A stretch of 64,000 bases of DNA, from assembly GCF_003013405.1 (NCBI RefSeq), contig NZ_PXZL01000003.1, forward strand, positions 124,001 through 188,000. Reading direction: 5' to 3'. The DNA is from Brevibacillus formosus. Its GTDB lineage: Bacteria > Bacillota > Bacilli > Brevibacillales > Brevibacillaceae. Of the stretch, positions 53,114-62,732 are shown in pieces. The first letter of the stretch is position 1; each line of letters opens with the position of its first letter. The notes beneath the pieces are model-generated. The model did not search any database. It was not told where the DNA came from and worked only from the letters and a program-made list of their open reading frames with translations. Position numbers and translations under genes: made by a program.

Positions 53114-56100
53114 GACTCGAAACTTCAACGGCTTGGAAATCGCCGTGATCGGCTTATCCTGCCGCTTTCCGGGAGCAAACAATCGCCAGCAATTCTGGAA
53201 TAACATCAAGGATGGATTGGACTCTGTTACGTTTTTTACCGATGAGGAGCTCAAAGCAGAAGGAGTACCGCCTGAACTCATTCAGAACAAAAACTATGTA
53301 AAAGCCGGCGCGATCATCGATCAGTTTGAATATTTCGACGAGCGTTTTTTTGGATATAGCCCCAAAGATGCCCTGGTCATGGACCCGCAGGTTCGGCTGT
53401 TTCACGAGGTTGCCTGGGAAGCTATGGAAGACGCCGGTTATATTCCTGACAGTTATTCCGGATTAATCGGCGTTTTTGCAGGGGCATCGAGCAATTATAA
53501 CTGGAATGCCAGAGTTTATTCCTATGAAGGAGAGCATCGCGATCTCTTCTCCGAAATCCAATTGAGCAACAAAGATTTTCTCGCCTCACGAATTTCCTAC
53601 AAATTCAATTTAAAAGGACCCAGCTTGACACTAACGACCGCTTGCTCCACGTCGTTAACTGCCATTCATACTGCCTGCCGCAGTTTACTTAGTGGCGAAT
53701 GTGACATGGCGCTCGCTGGGGGCATTTCCATTTTGATTCCGAATAAAAGCGGATATCTGTATGAAGAAGGGCTCTTTCTATCGAAAGACGGACGAATTCG
53801 TGCCTTTGACGAAAAGGCATCAGGCATCTTGTTTGGAAACGGGATCGGGGTGGTCGTGTTAAAGCCGCTAGAAAATGCACTGGCGGATAAAGACCATATT
53901 TGGGCCATTATCAAGGGAAGCGCCATCAACAACGATGGAAACCGTAAAGCGGGATATATGGCGCCAAGTGTTGAGGGACAGAGAGAAGTCATTCAAAGCG
54001 CATTGCAACTCTCCGATGTAGAGCCGGAGAGCATCTCGTACATTGAAACCCATGGGACCGGGACACAACTGGGTGATTCCATCGAGTTTACAGCGCTAAA
54101 ACAAGTTTTTCCTGATCGGCAAACCAAATGTGTCTTGGGCTCGGTCAAAAACAATATTGGCCATCTGGATGCAGCATCGGGTGTGGCGGCCTTCATGAAG
54201 ACCGTACTCGCTCTGAAACACCGCCAGATCCCTCCCATGATCCATTTTTCGAAGAGCAATCCGATTTTGGAAATGGAGAAAAGTCCGTTCACAATCAACA
54301 CAAAGTTGAGTGAGTGGAGCGATGGGCCATTTCCGTTACGGGCAGGGATTAGCTCGTTTGGCGTTGGGGGGCAAAATGCGCATTTGGTTTTGGAGGAAGC
54401 CCCTGAGGCCGACGAGTCGGTGAAGGATGAGCAGCAGCCTCACCTTATTTTACTGTCCGCCCAAAACAGCGAATCGCTGGAAAAAATGGCCGAAAACCTG
54501 GTGAAGCATGTGGAGGAACATCCCCAGACCAGGTTGCGTGATATTGCCTATACATTGCAAATGGGACGAAAATCCTTTGAATATCGCAAGCCAATCGTTT
54601 GCCAAAGCAGCGCGGAGCTGATCCGTGCTTTGAAAGATAAAAATCCCCGTCAATCACAGACTTACCGGGCAGATGGACAGCCTGCACAAATCGTGTTTAT
54701 GTTCTCCGGTCAAGGATCCCAATACGTCAGCATGGGACAAGAACTCTATGCAAAGGAGGAGATTTTCCGGAAGCACCTCGATCATTGTTTCGCTATCCTA
54801 CAACGATACTCGGAGGTCGATTATCGATCCATTCTGTTTCCAAAAGATAATGATCGGGATCAAGCCAGGGAAGCGATAGCCAGTTTGGATCATGGACAAG
54901 TCATTCTGTTTGCTTTTGAATACGCATTAGCCCGGTTATTGATGGAATGGGGAATTCAACCAGATGTTGTGATCGGGTACAGTTTGGGCGAATATATCGC
55001 GGCGACGATTGCGGGGCTGTTTACCCTAGAACAGGCGATTCAACTGGTTGTCAAACGTGGGGAGTTATTTCAGCTACTGCCGGATGGATTGATGCTCAGT
55101 ATTCCGCTTTCGGTAGAGGAAGTGACTCCTTTCTTGTCTGAATCGCTGGAAATTGCCATTGATAACCAAGTGTCTTGCGTAGTTGGCGGACCCAAACATT
55201 TGGTATTGGACCTAGAAGAGAAGCTGAAACAAAACAAATGGATCTGCACACCTCTTCCTTTTCCGAAAGTGATTCATACGTCACGGGTCGAATCGATATT
55301 GGATGATTACCAGGCGGCCTTTCAACCAGTTGCGTATCAGCAGATGCAGATTCCGTTTATCTCCAGTGTAACAGGAGACTGGGCAGGGCAAGAAGATCTG
55401 GGCACCAGCGAATATTGGATCAATCAGCTAAAAGATACGGTGCGGTTTACGAAGGCAATCCAGCTTCTAGCGGATCAACGCGCTATTTTTATCGAAATCG
55501 GGCCGGGGCATGATTTGAGTGCTTTGGCAAAACGAACATTGGGCTCAGATCCCGCTCCCAAAATACTGAACCTCATCCCGTTTGCAAACAGTAATGTCTC
55601 GGAGCACCACCATTTATACAAGCGGCTCGGCAAGCTGTGGCAATACGGGGTGACCATAGATTGGAAGCAATTGAATCCACAGGGAACACGAATCCCATTG
55701 CCTACTTATCCATTTATGCGAAAGAAATTCTGGTTGGAAGACACGGCACTTCAAGCCAATGCTACAAATCAATCGAAACAGTTGGTAAGGAAAAACATCG
55801 AGGATTGGTATTACGTTCCGTCATGGAAGCGGCACACACCTATCCCATCTTCCAAAAACAATGTTCACAAAGAAAAGCGGCGATTGATTTTTGCCGAACA
55901 GTCCCTGATCAGTGAGCTTCTGACGCAAAAAATAAAACAGTTGAGCGAACAATGTATCGTTGTTTATAAAAGCGAGCATCGACAGAAAATGAACGACAAC
56001 GAATTTGCGATCAATCCGAGCAAAGACGAGGATTATGGCTGGCTCTTTCAAGAATTGAAAGCGAGTTCGTTCACGCCAGATGAGGCCATTCATATGTGGA

Positions 56101-59100
56101 GCTTGCTGATTGAACAGGAAGAGGGCTTCACGCTATCTGATTTGGATACGTCTCTCGATAACGGGTACTATAGTTTGCTTGCCATTGCCAAGGAATTCGG
56201 CGTGCATTTCTATGAGCAATCGATGGAGTTGAAAGTCATATCAAATGGGGTCTGTGAGGTTACTGGCTTTGACGGGAAAGAACCGCAAAAGTCTATCATA
56301 CTGGGACCAATCAAAGTAATTCCGCTTGAATACCCGGCGATTCGATGCAGCTTCTTTGATATTGACATCACACCGAGGTCCATGGATATGGACAAAGCTC
56401 TCGATTCATTCCTCCTGCCATTTCTCTCGCAAGATTGGAGCGGTGTGGTTGCCTATCAAAACAAGTATTTTTGGCTGCCAGCATATGATGCCATCTCCAC
56501 TCATGCCCAGGACGGCATAGAGCTGAAGCAAGGCGGCAAGTATTTAATAACAGGCGGTTTGGGCGGGATTGGCCTCGCCGTTGCCAAATTTTTGGCGCGA
56601 AAAGCGCAAGCGACCCTGATATTAGTGGGAAGGTCTGCATTTCCTCCGAAGGAAACATGGCAGGAGTGGCATTCGGAACACCAGCCCGATGATGGGGTGA
56701 GCCGAACAATCCGCCAGTTAATGGAGATCGAGCGAGTTGGTGGGAACATTCACATCATGAATGCTGATATCAGCGACAAGAGCCAAGTGCAAGAACTAAT
56801 GAAAAAAGTTGACAGTCTACCTGGAGAACTGACAGGAGTGATCCATGCAGCAGGAGTGCCAGATGGGGAAATGATACAACGCTGCACACGAGAAAACGCT
56901 AAGAAGATGTTAGCAGCAAAGGTAGAAGGTACTTACTTTCTTTATGAGACTCTTCGCGAAAAGTCACTGGATTTTTTAATCCTGTTTTCATCACTGAGTG
57001 CATACATTCCCGCAATCGGGCAGGCGGGTTACTGCGCAGCAAACTCTTTCCTGGACTCATTTGCAATATATTGCCATGGAAATAAAAGTAACTTTCCTGT
57101 TCTGTCAATTAATTGGGAGAGATGGAGAGGGACAGGGATGGCCCGGCAAATTGAAGAGAAGCATAGGCAATTGACTGGTGAGGAGCTAGAGCATGCGATA
57201 ACAGAAGAAGAAGGCCTGCACATCTTTTCCCGGATAGGCACGATTCGGCTTCCGCAGGTTATCATTTCTGCCTATGACTTGAATGAACTCACTACCCAGT
57301 ACAATGATGCGAAAATTCACCTTATTTCAGAGGAAATCGCCTTTGATTACCCTCAGCCTTGTAACACGGAAACGTATGAACGGCCTGATTTGACAACTGA
57401 ATATACCGCTCCGCAAAACGAGCGGGAACGAAAGATCACAGAGGTATGGGAAGCACAGTTTGGCGTGAGACCAATCGGGGTTCACGACAGTTTGTTTGAA
57501 TTGGGTGGAGACTCTATTATGGCTCTCTCCATTCTGGGAAAAATCCAAAAGCTGTTCAACGAGCGCATTCCCATGGCGTATTTTCTTAACCATCCTACTG
57601 TTGGCGGCATTTCCGCCTATCTGCAACAAACCAATCCAAGTAGGGAGGGCGGGATACACTCTGTAGCGCGAAAGGACTACTATCCGCTGACATCGGTTCA
57701 AAAGCGAGTCTATTTCTTGCAAAAGATGCATCCTTTCACGACGGTATACAACAATCCCGGCGTGTATCAATTAGAGGGGGACATCGATCCGAACAGTATT
57801 GAGCAAATCTTTCAAAAGCTCATCGAACGTCATGAAATTTTCCGAACCTCCTTTGGCTTCGTAGGGCAAGAGGTAGTTCAGACTGTTCATGAAACCATTC
57901 CATTCACCATCGAGGAGCTGGTCCTGCCCGAGGAAGGAATGGATGTGGCAATCTCTGGGTTTATTCGGCCGTTTGAACCGGAAAAAGCACCCCTTATTCG
58001 GATTGGCTATGAGCGAAATCAAAACATGCTGCTCATAGATATGCATCATTTGATTTCAGACGAGATGTCCTATCAATTGTTGATCAGAGATTTCCTGTCT
58101 TTCTTTAAAGGTGAAGAATTGCCAGTTCTACCTGTACAGTACAAGGATTACGCTGAATGGCAATCTTCGATGAAAGTCAGCCCTGTATTCGACAAACAGA
58201 AACAGTATTGGCTGGATCAATTCGCGAATGGTGAGCATGAGAATAAGCTCCAGTTGCCGACGGATTTCAAGCCGCCTCTCATTCAAAGTTTTGACGGGGA
58301 CTTCATTCAGTTTCACATCGATGAACACACGACAGAACGCTTCAAGCGTATGGTGAAAAAGGAAGCCGTTACAGTAAACATGGGTCTGCTGGCTCTTTAT
58401 GCTGCTCTCCTATCCAAACTGTGCCAGCAAGAAACAGTAATCGTCGGAACACCTGTGTCTGGAAGGAAACAGACGGAGCTAGAGAACCTCATTGGACCCT
58501 TTGTTGATACGGTTGCCCTAAAACTATGCGTCGATGCAGCTACCTCCTTTTCAAAATTGCTGCAAGTCGTCAAGCAAACGATCTCTTCTGCATTGGATCA
58601 TCAGGATTATCCATTTGAAGAGCTAATTAACAGCTTGGACATTCAGCGAGATTTGAGTAGGAACCCTTTATTTGAAACCATGTTCAGTTTTCGGGATGTC
58701 TACGACAAGACAGATCAGATCGGTGGAGTGAAGGAAATCACTTCGTTTTACAAGCATAAAACAGCCATGTTCAGCATTCGCTTTACCGCTTGGGAGGAAG
58801 GTTCACAAATAGGTTGTGAGATTGAATATTCCACGAACCTGTTTGCAAGAAAAACGATGGAGCGTATGGCTCGTTATTTTGAAGATTTGATGAAACATGT
58901 TATAGACGAGCCATCAATAGCTTTGTCAGAAGTACAGATGGTGCCCGAGAACGAAAAACAGCAAGTGCTCGTAGGTTTTAACCAAACTCGACGTCAAGTA
59001 GACCCTGGGCAAAACGTCGTGTCGTTGTTTGAGAGCCAAGTGGAAAAAAATCCAGAAAAAATAGCGATAACCATAGGTACATCATCTTTAAGTTACCGAG

Positions 59101-61379
59101 AATTGCAACATGCGGCAAACAGGTTGGCTCGTTATTTGCAAAAAAAGGGGGGAATGCGGGAAAAACCAGTGGGAATATACATCGAGCGCTCATTGGAGAT
59201 GGCCATCGCTATGATGGCTGTGTTGAAAGCGGGAGGCTCGTATGTTCCGATCGATGCCAGCATTCCTCTTCAGCGTCTGCAACAGATCAAAGAAGAAGCA
59301 GGATTAGCCGTGATGATTTCCACCAGCGATTTGTTGGCAGACACCAAGCTCTATTTCCAAAGCACGGTGCTTCTGGATCAGGAGTGGGACGAAGTTTTGC
59401 AGGAGTCGTCTACTCCATTGAACATTACTGTCGAACCGTCACAGACGGCTTATATCATCTTTACATCCGGTTCCACAGGCAAGCCAAAAGGGGTTATGGT
59501 TCCGCATCGTGCATTGAGCAATTTTCTGCTATCCATGTCGAGAGAACCAGGCATGACAGCGGAGGATAAGCTTCTATCGGTAACAACCTTCTCCTTTGAT
59601 ATTTTTGGGCTGGAACTGTTCTTACCGCTCATTACCGGAGCGACGGTAATACTCGCAACCAAAACGGAAATGGGCGACGGCAACCAGTTAAGGTTATTAC
59701 TCGAAACACACGGAATCACAGTAATGCAGGCGACACCAGCCACGTGGAAAATGATGATCATGTCGGGATGGTCAGGCAGTCCGCAAATGAAGGCTCTATG
59801 CGGCGGAGAAAGCCTGCCAACAGATTTGGCCCGGGAAATGCTCGAGAGGGCTGGATCTTTCTGGAATATGTATGGACCGACGGAAACCACAATATGGTCA
59901 ACTGTTTCCGAGATTACAGATGCGGAACAGCAGACGATTGGCAAGCCCATTGACAATACGCAAATCTATATTTTAGACAGCTTCAATAAGCCCGTTCCAT
60001 TGGGAGTATACGGGGAAATGTATATAGGCGGCATGGGTGTGGCCTCCGGGTATGTGAACAATCCGACGCTAACGGCTGAGAGGTTTGTAGCCAATCCATT
60101 CGATAGCGACCTGCACCCTAAGATGTACAGAACGGGAGACATCGCTCGGTTTTTGGCGGATGGCACTATTCAATGTGCGGGCAGGGTCGACGATCAGGTG
60201 AAGATCCGAGGTTTTCGCGTTGAGCTGTCCGAGATAAAAGCAATTATTTCCTCGTATCCAGGGATTCAGGACAATGTCGTGGTGCTAGATACGATAGTGG
60301 AAAGTGCCGGGAAATCCGGCGGGGTTGATGACAGGTGCTTAACAAGCTACCTGGTACTAGGGACAGATAAGGCTGTCAGTTTTGGTGAGCTGAAAGGGTT
60401 TTTGCTGGAGCGTTTGCCAGCTTATATGGTCCCGCAGCAATTTTTCGTCATTGAGAAAATCCCGTTGAACAGCAACCAAAAAATAGACAGGAAAAAGCTG
60501 AAATCCCTGCAACAAATCCAACTCGTCAGTTCCAATCCATTTAAACAGTCGACTACCGAAGTGGAAGAACAGCTTACTTCCATTTGGAAAGAGCTATTGC
60601 ACTTGGAGAGAATCAGCACCGCAGATTCCTACTTCGATTTAGGTGGGACATCGCTTAGCGTTGTACTGATGCAGGAAAAAGTAAAAGAAGTTTTCGAGCT
60701 GCAAATCCATGTGGCGGATATTTTTACACATCCGACTATTGAAAAATTGGCTGCCTATATCGAGATGAGAATCTCAGCATCGCAAGGTGAGGAAATGCGT
60801 GGAGTGAAACTGCCCGTCAATTACTTCTTGTCAACAAATGATCGAGGTGAAAACCTTCCGTTGGCGTTGGAATTGGCCTCAACCACCGCACAGGGCTTAT
60901 TCCAAATTTCCCGGTTCCATGAGATGCGGGTCGAGGAAGTCATGCTCTCTCTGCTTTTTTATTTGTTGAAACAAGTGTCAAATGAAGATTGCATTTCTAT
61001 TCATCTGTTGAACAAGCATGAGCAGGTCCAGACAGTGACAATTGATTTTTCCAACATGACCGATTTTGACTCACTTTTCCTGACGGTCAAGGAAAGCATC
61101 AAAAACGATAATCGTCTGAATGTACTTGCAGATCCTTACCACATGGGACGGAAACAAGATAAAACCTTGTATTTCCTGTATCCGTTAACCCCTTCTGTTC
61201 CTAGCAGAGCTTTGTCTTCATTTAATGCGATATGGAGATGGGAAGTGAACAATCAGGAAAGAATCAAGGTTTATCTGGACTACGACAGCTTGCAATTTAA
61301 AGCCACAGAATTGAAAAAATTGGTGCAAGGCTTTGCCCATTTGGCGAAGCAATTGGTTTCAAATGTTGTTAATACGTAA
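53106..61379 (+). CDS. Hybrid PKS-NRPS: KS-AT-KR-ACP-C-A(Gly)-PCP plus half C domain
   Basis: A 2757-residue bimodular synthase and the only one here with an intact cis AT. Domains: KS 8-435 (Cys180 in TACSTS), AT ~527-828 (GQGSQ, Ser626 in GYSLGEY, VVKRGELF with the binding Arg, catalytic His in KVIHTSR), KR ~1142-1342 (GGLGGIG, LFSSLS, YCAAN), ACP ~1437-1505 (LGGDSI), C ~1522-1950 (HHLISDE: catalytic His kept, Gly changed to Glu), A ~1969-2472, PCP ~2486-2558 (LGGTSL). The A pocket reads D-I-L-Q-L-G-M-I-W-K, a glycine code. The final ~190 residues match only the C-terminal lobe of a condensation domain. KVIH stands where HAFH (malonyl) or YASH (methylmalonyl) is usual, so AT specificity cannot be read. 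AAGGAGG lies 6 nt before the ATG. Confidence 0.93.
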   Translation: MAETRNFNGLEIAVIGLSCRFPGANNRQQFWNNIKDGLDSVTFFTDEELKAEGVPPELIQNKNYVKAGAIIDQFEYFDERFFGYSPKDALVMDPQVRLFHEVAWEAMEDAGYIPDSYSGLIGVFAGASSNYNWNARVYSYEGEHRDLFSEIQLSNKDFLASRISYKFNLKGPSLTLTTACSTSLTAIHTACRSLLSGECDMALAGGISILIPNKSGYLYEEGLFLSKDGRIRAFDEKASGILFGNGIGVVVLKPLENALADKDHIWAIIKGSAINNDGNRKAGYMAPSVEGQREVIQSALQLSDVEPESISYIETHGTGTQLGDSIEFTALKQVFPDRQTKCVLGSVKNNIGHLDAASGVAAFMKTVLALKHRQIPPMIHFSKSNPILEMEKSPFTINTKLSEWSDGPFPLRAGISSFGVGGQNAHLVLEEAPEADESVKDEQQPHLILLSAQNSESLEKMAENLVKHVEEHPQTRLRDIAYTLQMGRKSFEYRKPIVCQSSAELIRALKDKNPRQSQTYRADGQPAQIVFMFSGQGSQYVSMGQELYAKEEIFRKHLDHCFAILQRYSEVDYRSILFPKDNDRDQAREAIASLDHGQVILFAFEYALARLLMEWGIQPDVVIGYSLGEYIAATIAGLFTLEQAIQLVVKRGELFQLLPDGLMLSIPLSVEEVTPFLSESLEIAIDNQVSCVVGGPKHLVLDLEEKLKQNKWICTPLPFPKVIHTSRVESILDDYQAAFQPVAYQQMQIPFISSVTGDWAGQEDLGTSEYWINQLKDTVRFTKAIQLLADQRAIFIEIGPGHDLSALAKRTLGSDPAPKILNLIPFANSNVSEHHHLYKRLGKLWQYGVTIDWKQLNPQGTRIPLPTYPFMRKKFWLEDTALQANATNQSKQLVRKNIEDWYYVPSWKRHTPIPSSKNNVHKEKRRLIFAEQSLISELLTQKIKQLSEQCIVVYKSEHRQKMNDNEFAINPSKDEDYGWLFQELKASSFTPDEAIHMWSLLIEQEEGFTLSDLDTSLDNGYYSLLAIAKEFGVHFYEQSMELKVISNGVCEVTGFDGKEPQKSIILGPIKVIPLEYPAIRCSFFDIDITPRSMDMDKALDSFLLPFLSQDWSGVVAYQNKYFWLPAYDAISTHAQDGIELKQGGKYLITGGLGGIGLAVAKFLARKAQATLILVGRSAFPPKETWQEWHSEHQPDDGVSRTIRQLMEIERVGGNIHIMNADISDKSQVQELMKKVDSLPGELTGVIHAAGVPDGEMIQRCTRENAKKMLAAKVEGTYFLYETLREKSLDFLILFSSLSAYIPAIGQAGYCAANSFLDSFAIYCHGNKSNFPVLSINWERWRGTGMARQIEEKHRQLTGEELEHAITEEEGLHIFSRIGTIRLPQVIISAYDLNELTTQYNDAKIHLISEEIAFDYPQPCNTETYERPDLTTEYTAPQNERERKITEVWEAQFGVRPIGVHDSLFELGGDSIMALSILGKIQKLFNERIPMAYFLNHPTVGGISAYLQQTNPSREGGIHSVARKDYYPLTSVQKRVYFLQKMHPFTTVYNNPGVYQLEGDIDPNSIEQIFQKLIERHEIFRTSFGFVGQEVVQTVHETIPFTIEELVLPEEGMDVAISGFIRPFEPEKAPLIRIGYERNQNMLLIDMHHLISDEMSYQLLIRDFLSFFKGEELPVLPVQYKDYAEWQSSMKVSPVFDKQKQYWLDQFANGEHENKLQLPTDFKPPLIQSFDGDFIQFHIDEHTTERFKRMVKKEAVTVNMGLLALYAALLSKLCQQETVIVGTPVSGRKQTELENLIGPFVDTVALKLCVDAATSFSKLLQVVKQTISSALDHQDYPFEELINSLDIQRDLSRNPLFETMFSFRDVYDKTDQIGGVKEITSFYKHKTAMFSIRFTAWEEGSQIGCEIEYSTNLFARKTMERMARYFEDLMKHVIDEPSIALSEVQMVPENEKQQVLVGFNQTRRQVDPGQNVVSLFESQVEKNPEKIAITIGTSSLSYRELQHAANRLARYLQKKGGMREKPVGIYIERSLEMAIAMMAVLKAGGSYVPIDASIPLQRLQQIKEEAGLAVMISTSDLLADTKLYFQSTVLLDQEWDEVLQESSTPLNITVEPSQTAYIIFTSGSTGKPKGVMVPHRALSNFLLSMSREPGMTAEDKLLSVTTFSFDIFGLELFLPLITGATVILATKTEMGDGNQLRLLLETHGITVMQATPATWKMMIMSGWSGSPQMKALCGGESLPTDLAREMLERAGSFWNMYGPTETTIWSTVSEITDAEQQTIGKPIDNTQIYILDSFNKPVPLGVYGEMYIGGMGVASGYVNNPTLTAERFVANPFDSDLHPKMYRTGDIARFLADGTIQCAGRVDDQVKIRGFRVELSEIKAIISSYPGIQDNVVVLDTIVESAGKSGGVDDRCLTSYLVLGTDKAVSFGELKGFLLERLPAYMVPQQFFVIEKIPLNSNQKIDRKKLKSLQQIQLVSSNPFKQSTTEVEEQLTSIWKELLHLERISTADSYFDLGGTSLSVVLMQEKVKEVFELQIHVADIFTHPTIEKLAAYIEMRISASQGEEMRGVKLPVNYFLSTNDRGENLPLALELASTTAQGLFQISRFHEMRVEEVMLSLLFYLLKQVSNEDCISIHLLNKHEQVQTVTIDFSNMTDFDSLFLTVKESIKNDNRLNVLADPYHMGRKQDKTLYFLYPLTPSVPSRALSSFNAIWRWEVNNQERIKVYLDYDSLQFKATELKKLVQGFAHLAKQLVSNVVNT
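60800..61376 (+). other. Orphan C-terminal lobe of a condensation domain
   Basis: After the last PCP about 190 residues align by eye with the second half of a C domain. MRVEEVMLSLLFYLLKQVSNEDC fits the helix-strand pattern of the TLNTVLLAAW...SGQEDI region; TDFDSLFLTVKESI fits the SFADLLRQVQ region; RIKVYLDYDSLQF fits the terminal L-YDSDLF strand. The N-terminal lobe with HHxxxDG is missing. It could be a truncated domain, a docking platform, or a half completed by another protein. Confidence 0.5.
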
Positions 61380-61394
61380 CAGTGTTAGCCAAGT

Positions 61395-61422
61395 TGGGCA
61401 CGTTCTCTTAAAAGCGTGCCCA
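61395..61422 (+). other. Intercistronic hairpin before the trans-AT gene
   Basis: TGGGCACG (61395-61402) and CGTGCCCA (61415-61422) form a perfect 8-bp GC-rich stem with a 12-nt loop. No T-run follows, so it is not a clear terminator. It may protect or process the mRNA, or reduce readthrough between the synthase and AT genes. Confidence 0.45.
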
Positions 61423-61454
61423 GTATAACGTAACCATAAAGGGAGGAAACAGTT

Positions 61455-62732
61455 ATGATTAAGATCGCCTTATTATTTCCAGGTCAAGGAAGTCAGTACA
61501 CTATGATGGGGAAAGCTCTTTATGAAAGCTCTCCCGAGGTTAGGGAAATTTTTCATCGAACTAACGAAATTCTCGGATACGATTTGTTAGGCATTATCAA
61601 CGAGGGGAATTTGGAAAAATTAACGCGGACTGAATATGCGCAGCCTGCGATTTTTGCATACAGCTATGCCATTTTCCAATCCATTTGCAAAGAGAAACAG
61701 TTTTTCCCTTCTTTTATGGCTGGTCACAGTCTTGGGGAATTTACGGCTCTTACGTGCGCGGAAGTATTCCGCTATGAGGATGCATTGCGATTGGTCATGG
61801 AAAGAGCAACGATCATGCAGCAAGCTACATCGGACGGGTTTGGCGGCATGGCTGCCATTAATGGCTTGCACCCACTTCTAGTCGAAGAGGAATGTGATCG
61901 TGTATCGAACGGCGAGGATAAAATTGTTGTGGCCAATTACAATTCATCCAACCAGGTTGTGATTTCAGGCGCCAACTCTTTGGTGAAAGTCGCCACGGAA
62001 AATTTGGCAAAAATCGGTGCCATTACGATTCCTTTGAAGGTCTCTGCTCCTTTCCACACACCGTATCTGGAGCTCAGCAATCAAATGTTCCAGAGGGCTA
62101 TCGCTCAAACGCAAATGGCTGGGTTAAAATGGCCAGTTATCTCTAATGTGGACGCAAAACCATACTACCATCCAGCAGAAATCCGGGATAGGCTGAATGT
62201 ACAAATGACCAGTGCAGTCAGATGGAAAGAGACCATCGATTATATGCTTAGACAAGGAGTGAACACCTTTATTGAGCTGGGGCCAAAAACAGCCTTGACT
62301 AATTTGATCAAACGCGACTTCTCTCATGTGCGTGCTTATTCCTATGAAGATAACTATGAGCAAATTATGTCTATTATCGATGAACAGGTGGCAGAAAAAC
62401 GTCCATCCGTGGTTTCCCGTTCTTTAGGGATCGCTGTGTGCATGAGAAACGAAAACTGGGACGACGCAGAGTATCAAAAAGGCGTAATCGAACCGTACAG
62501 AAAAATACAGGCTTTAGGCAACAAACTAGAGGAAGAAGGAAGAGAAGAGTCCTTTGAGGATATAAAGCAAGCGATCGAGATGCTTCGTTCTGTGTTTGTG
62601 ACGAAAAAAGTGCCGCTGGAAGAGCAAAAAGAGCGTTTCACACAAATTTTTGACGAGACGAAGAAGAGACATCTGTTTGATGACTTTGCCCCTATCATGT
62701 TTGCCGAAAAGGAGGTTGTCAATGAAAAGTAA
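61455..62732 (+). CDS. Discrete trans-acting malonyl-CoA acyltransferase
   Basis: A 425-residue free-standing acyltransferase. It should load malonyl units from CoA onto the ACPs of modules without a working AT. Seen directly: FPGQGSQYTMMG, the nucleophile Ser92 in GHSLGEF, the binding Arg in VMERATIMQ, catalytic His in SAPFHTPYL, and FIELGPKTAL. These fit the FabD/malonyl-specific type. About 105 residues follow the AT fold (from roughly residue 320), helical and charged, containing the WDDAEYQKGVIEPYRKIQ stretch; similar tails occur on discrete ATs of trans-AT clusters, but I know no function for it. GGGAGG lies 8 nt before the ATG. The next KS gene overlaps its end by 11 nt. No enoyl reductase or second AT is fused to it. 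Confidence 0.93.
   Translation: MIKIALLFPGQGSQYTMMGKALYESSPEVREIFHRTNEILGYDLLGIINEGNLEKLTRTEYAQPAIFAYSYAIFQSICKEKQFFPSFMAGHSLGEFTALTCAEVFRYEDALRLVMERATIMQQATSDGFGGMAAINGLHPLLVEEECDRVSNGEDKIVVANYNSSNQVVISGANSLVKVATENLAKIGAITIPLKVSAPFHTPYLELSNQMFQRAIAQTQMAGLKWPVISNVDAKPYYHPAEIRDRLNVQMTSAVRWKETIDYMLRQGVNTFIELGPKTALTNLIKRDFSHVRAYSYEDNYEQIMSIIDEQVAEKRPSVVSRSLGIAVCMRNENWDDAEYQKGVIEPYRKIQALGNKLEEEGREESFEDIKQAIEMLRSVFVTKKVPLEEQKERFTQIFDETKKRHLFDDFAPIMFAEKEVVNEK

Noticed and set aside
1938-61379. KR domains as inactive because of sequence differences among them
   Set aside because: All six or more KRs show the GG-G-G nucleotide motif (or LGGLGGIG), an SS motif and Y-x-x-x-N, so there is no basis for calling any of them dead.
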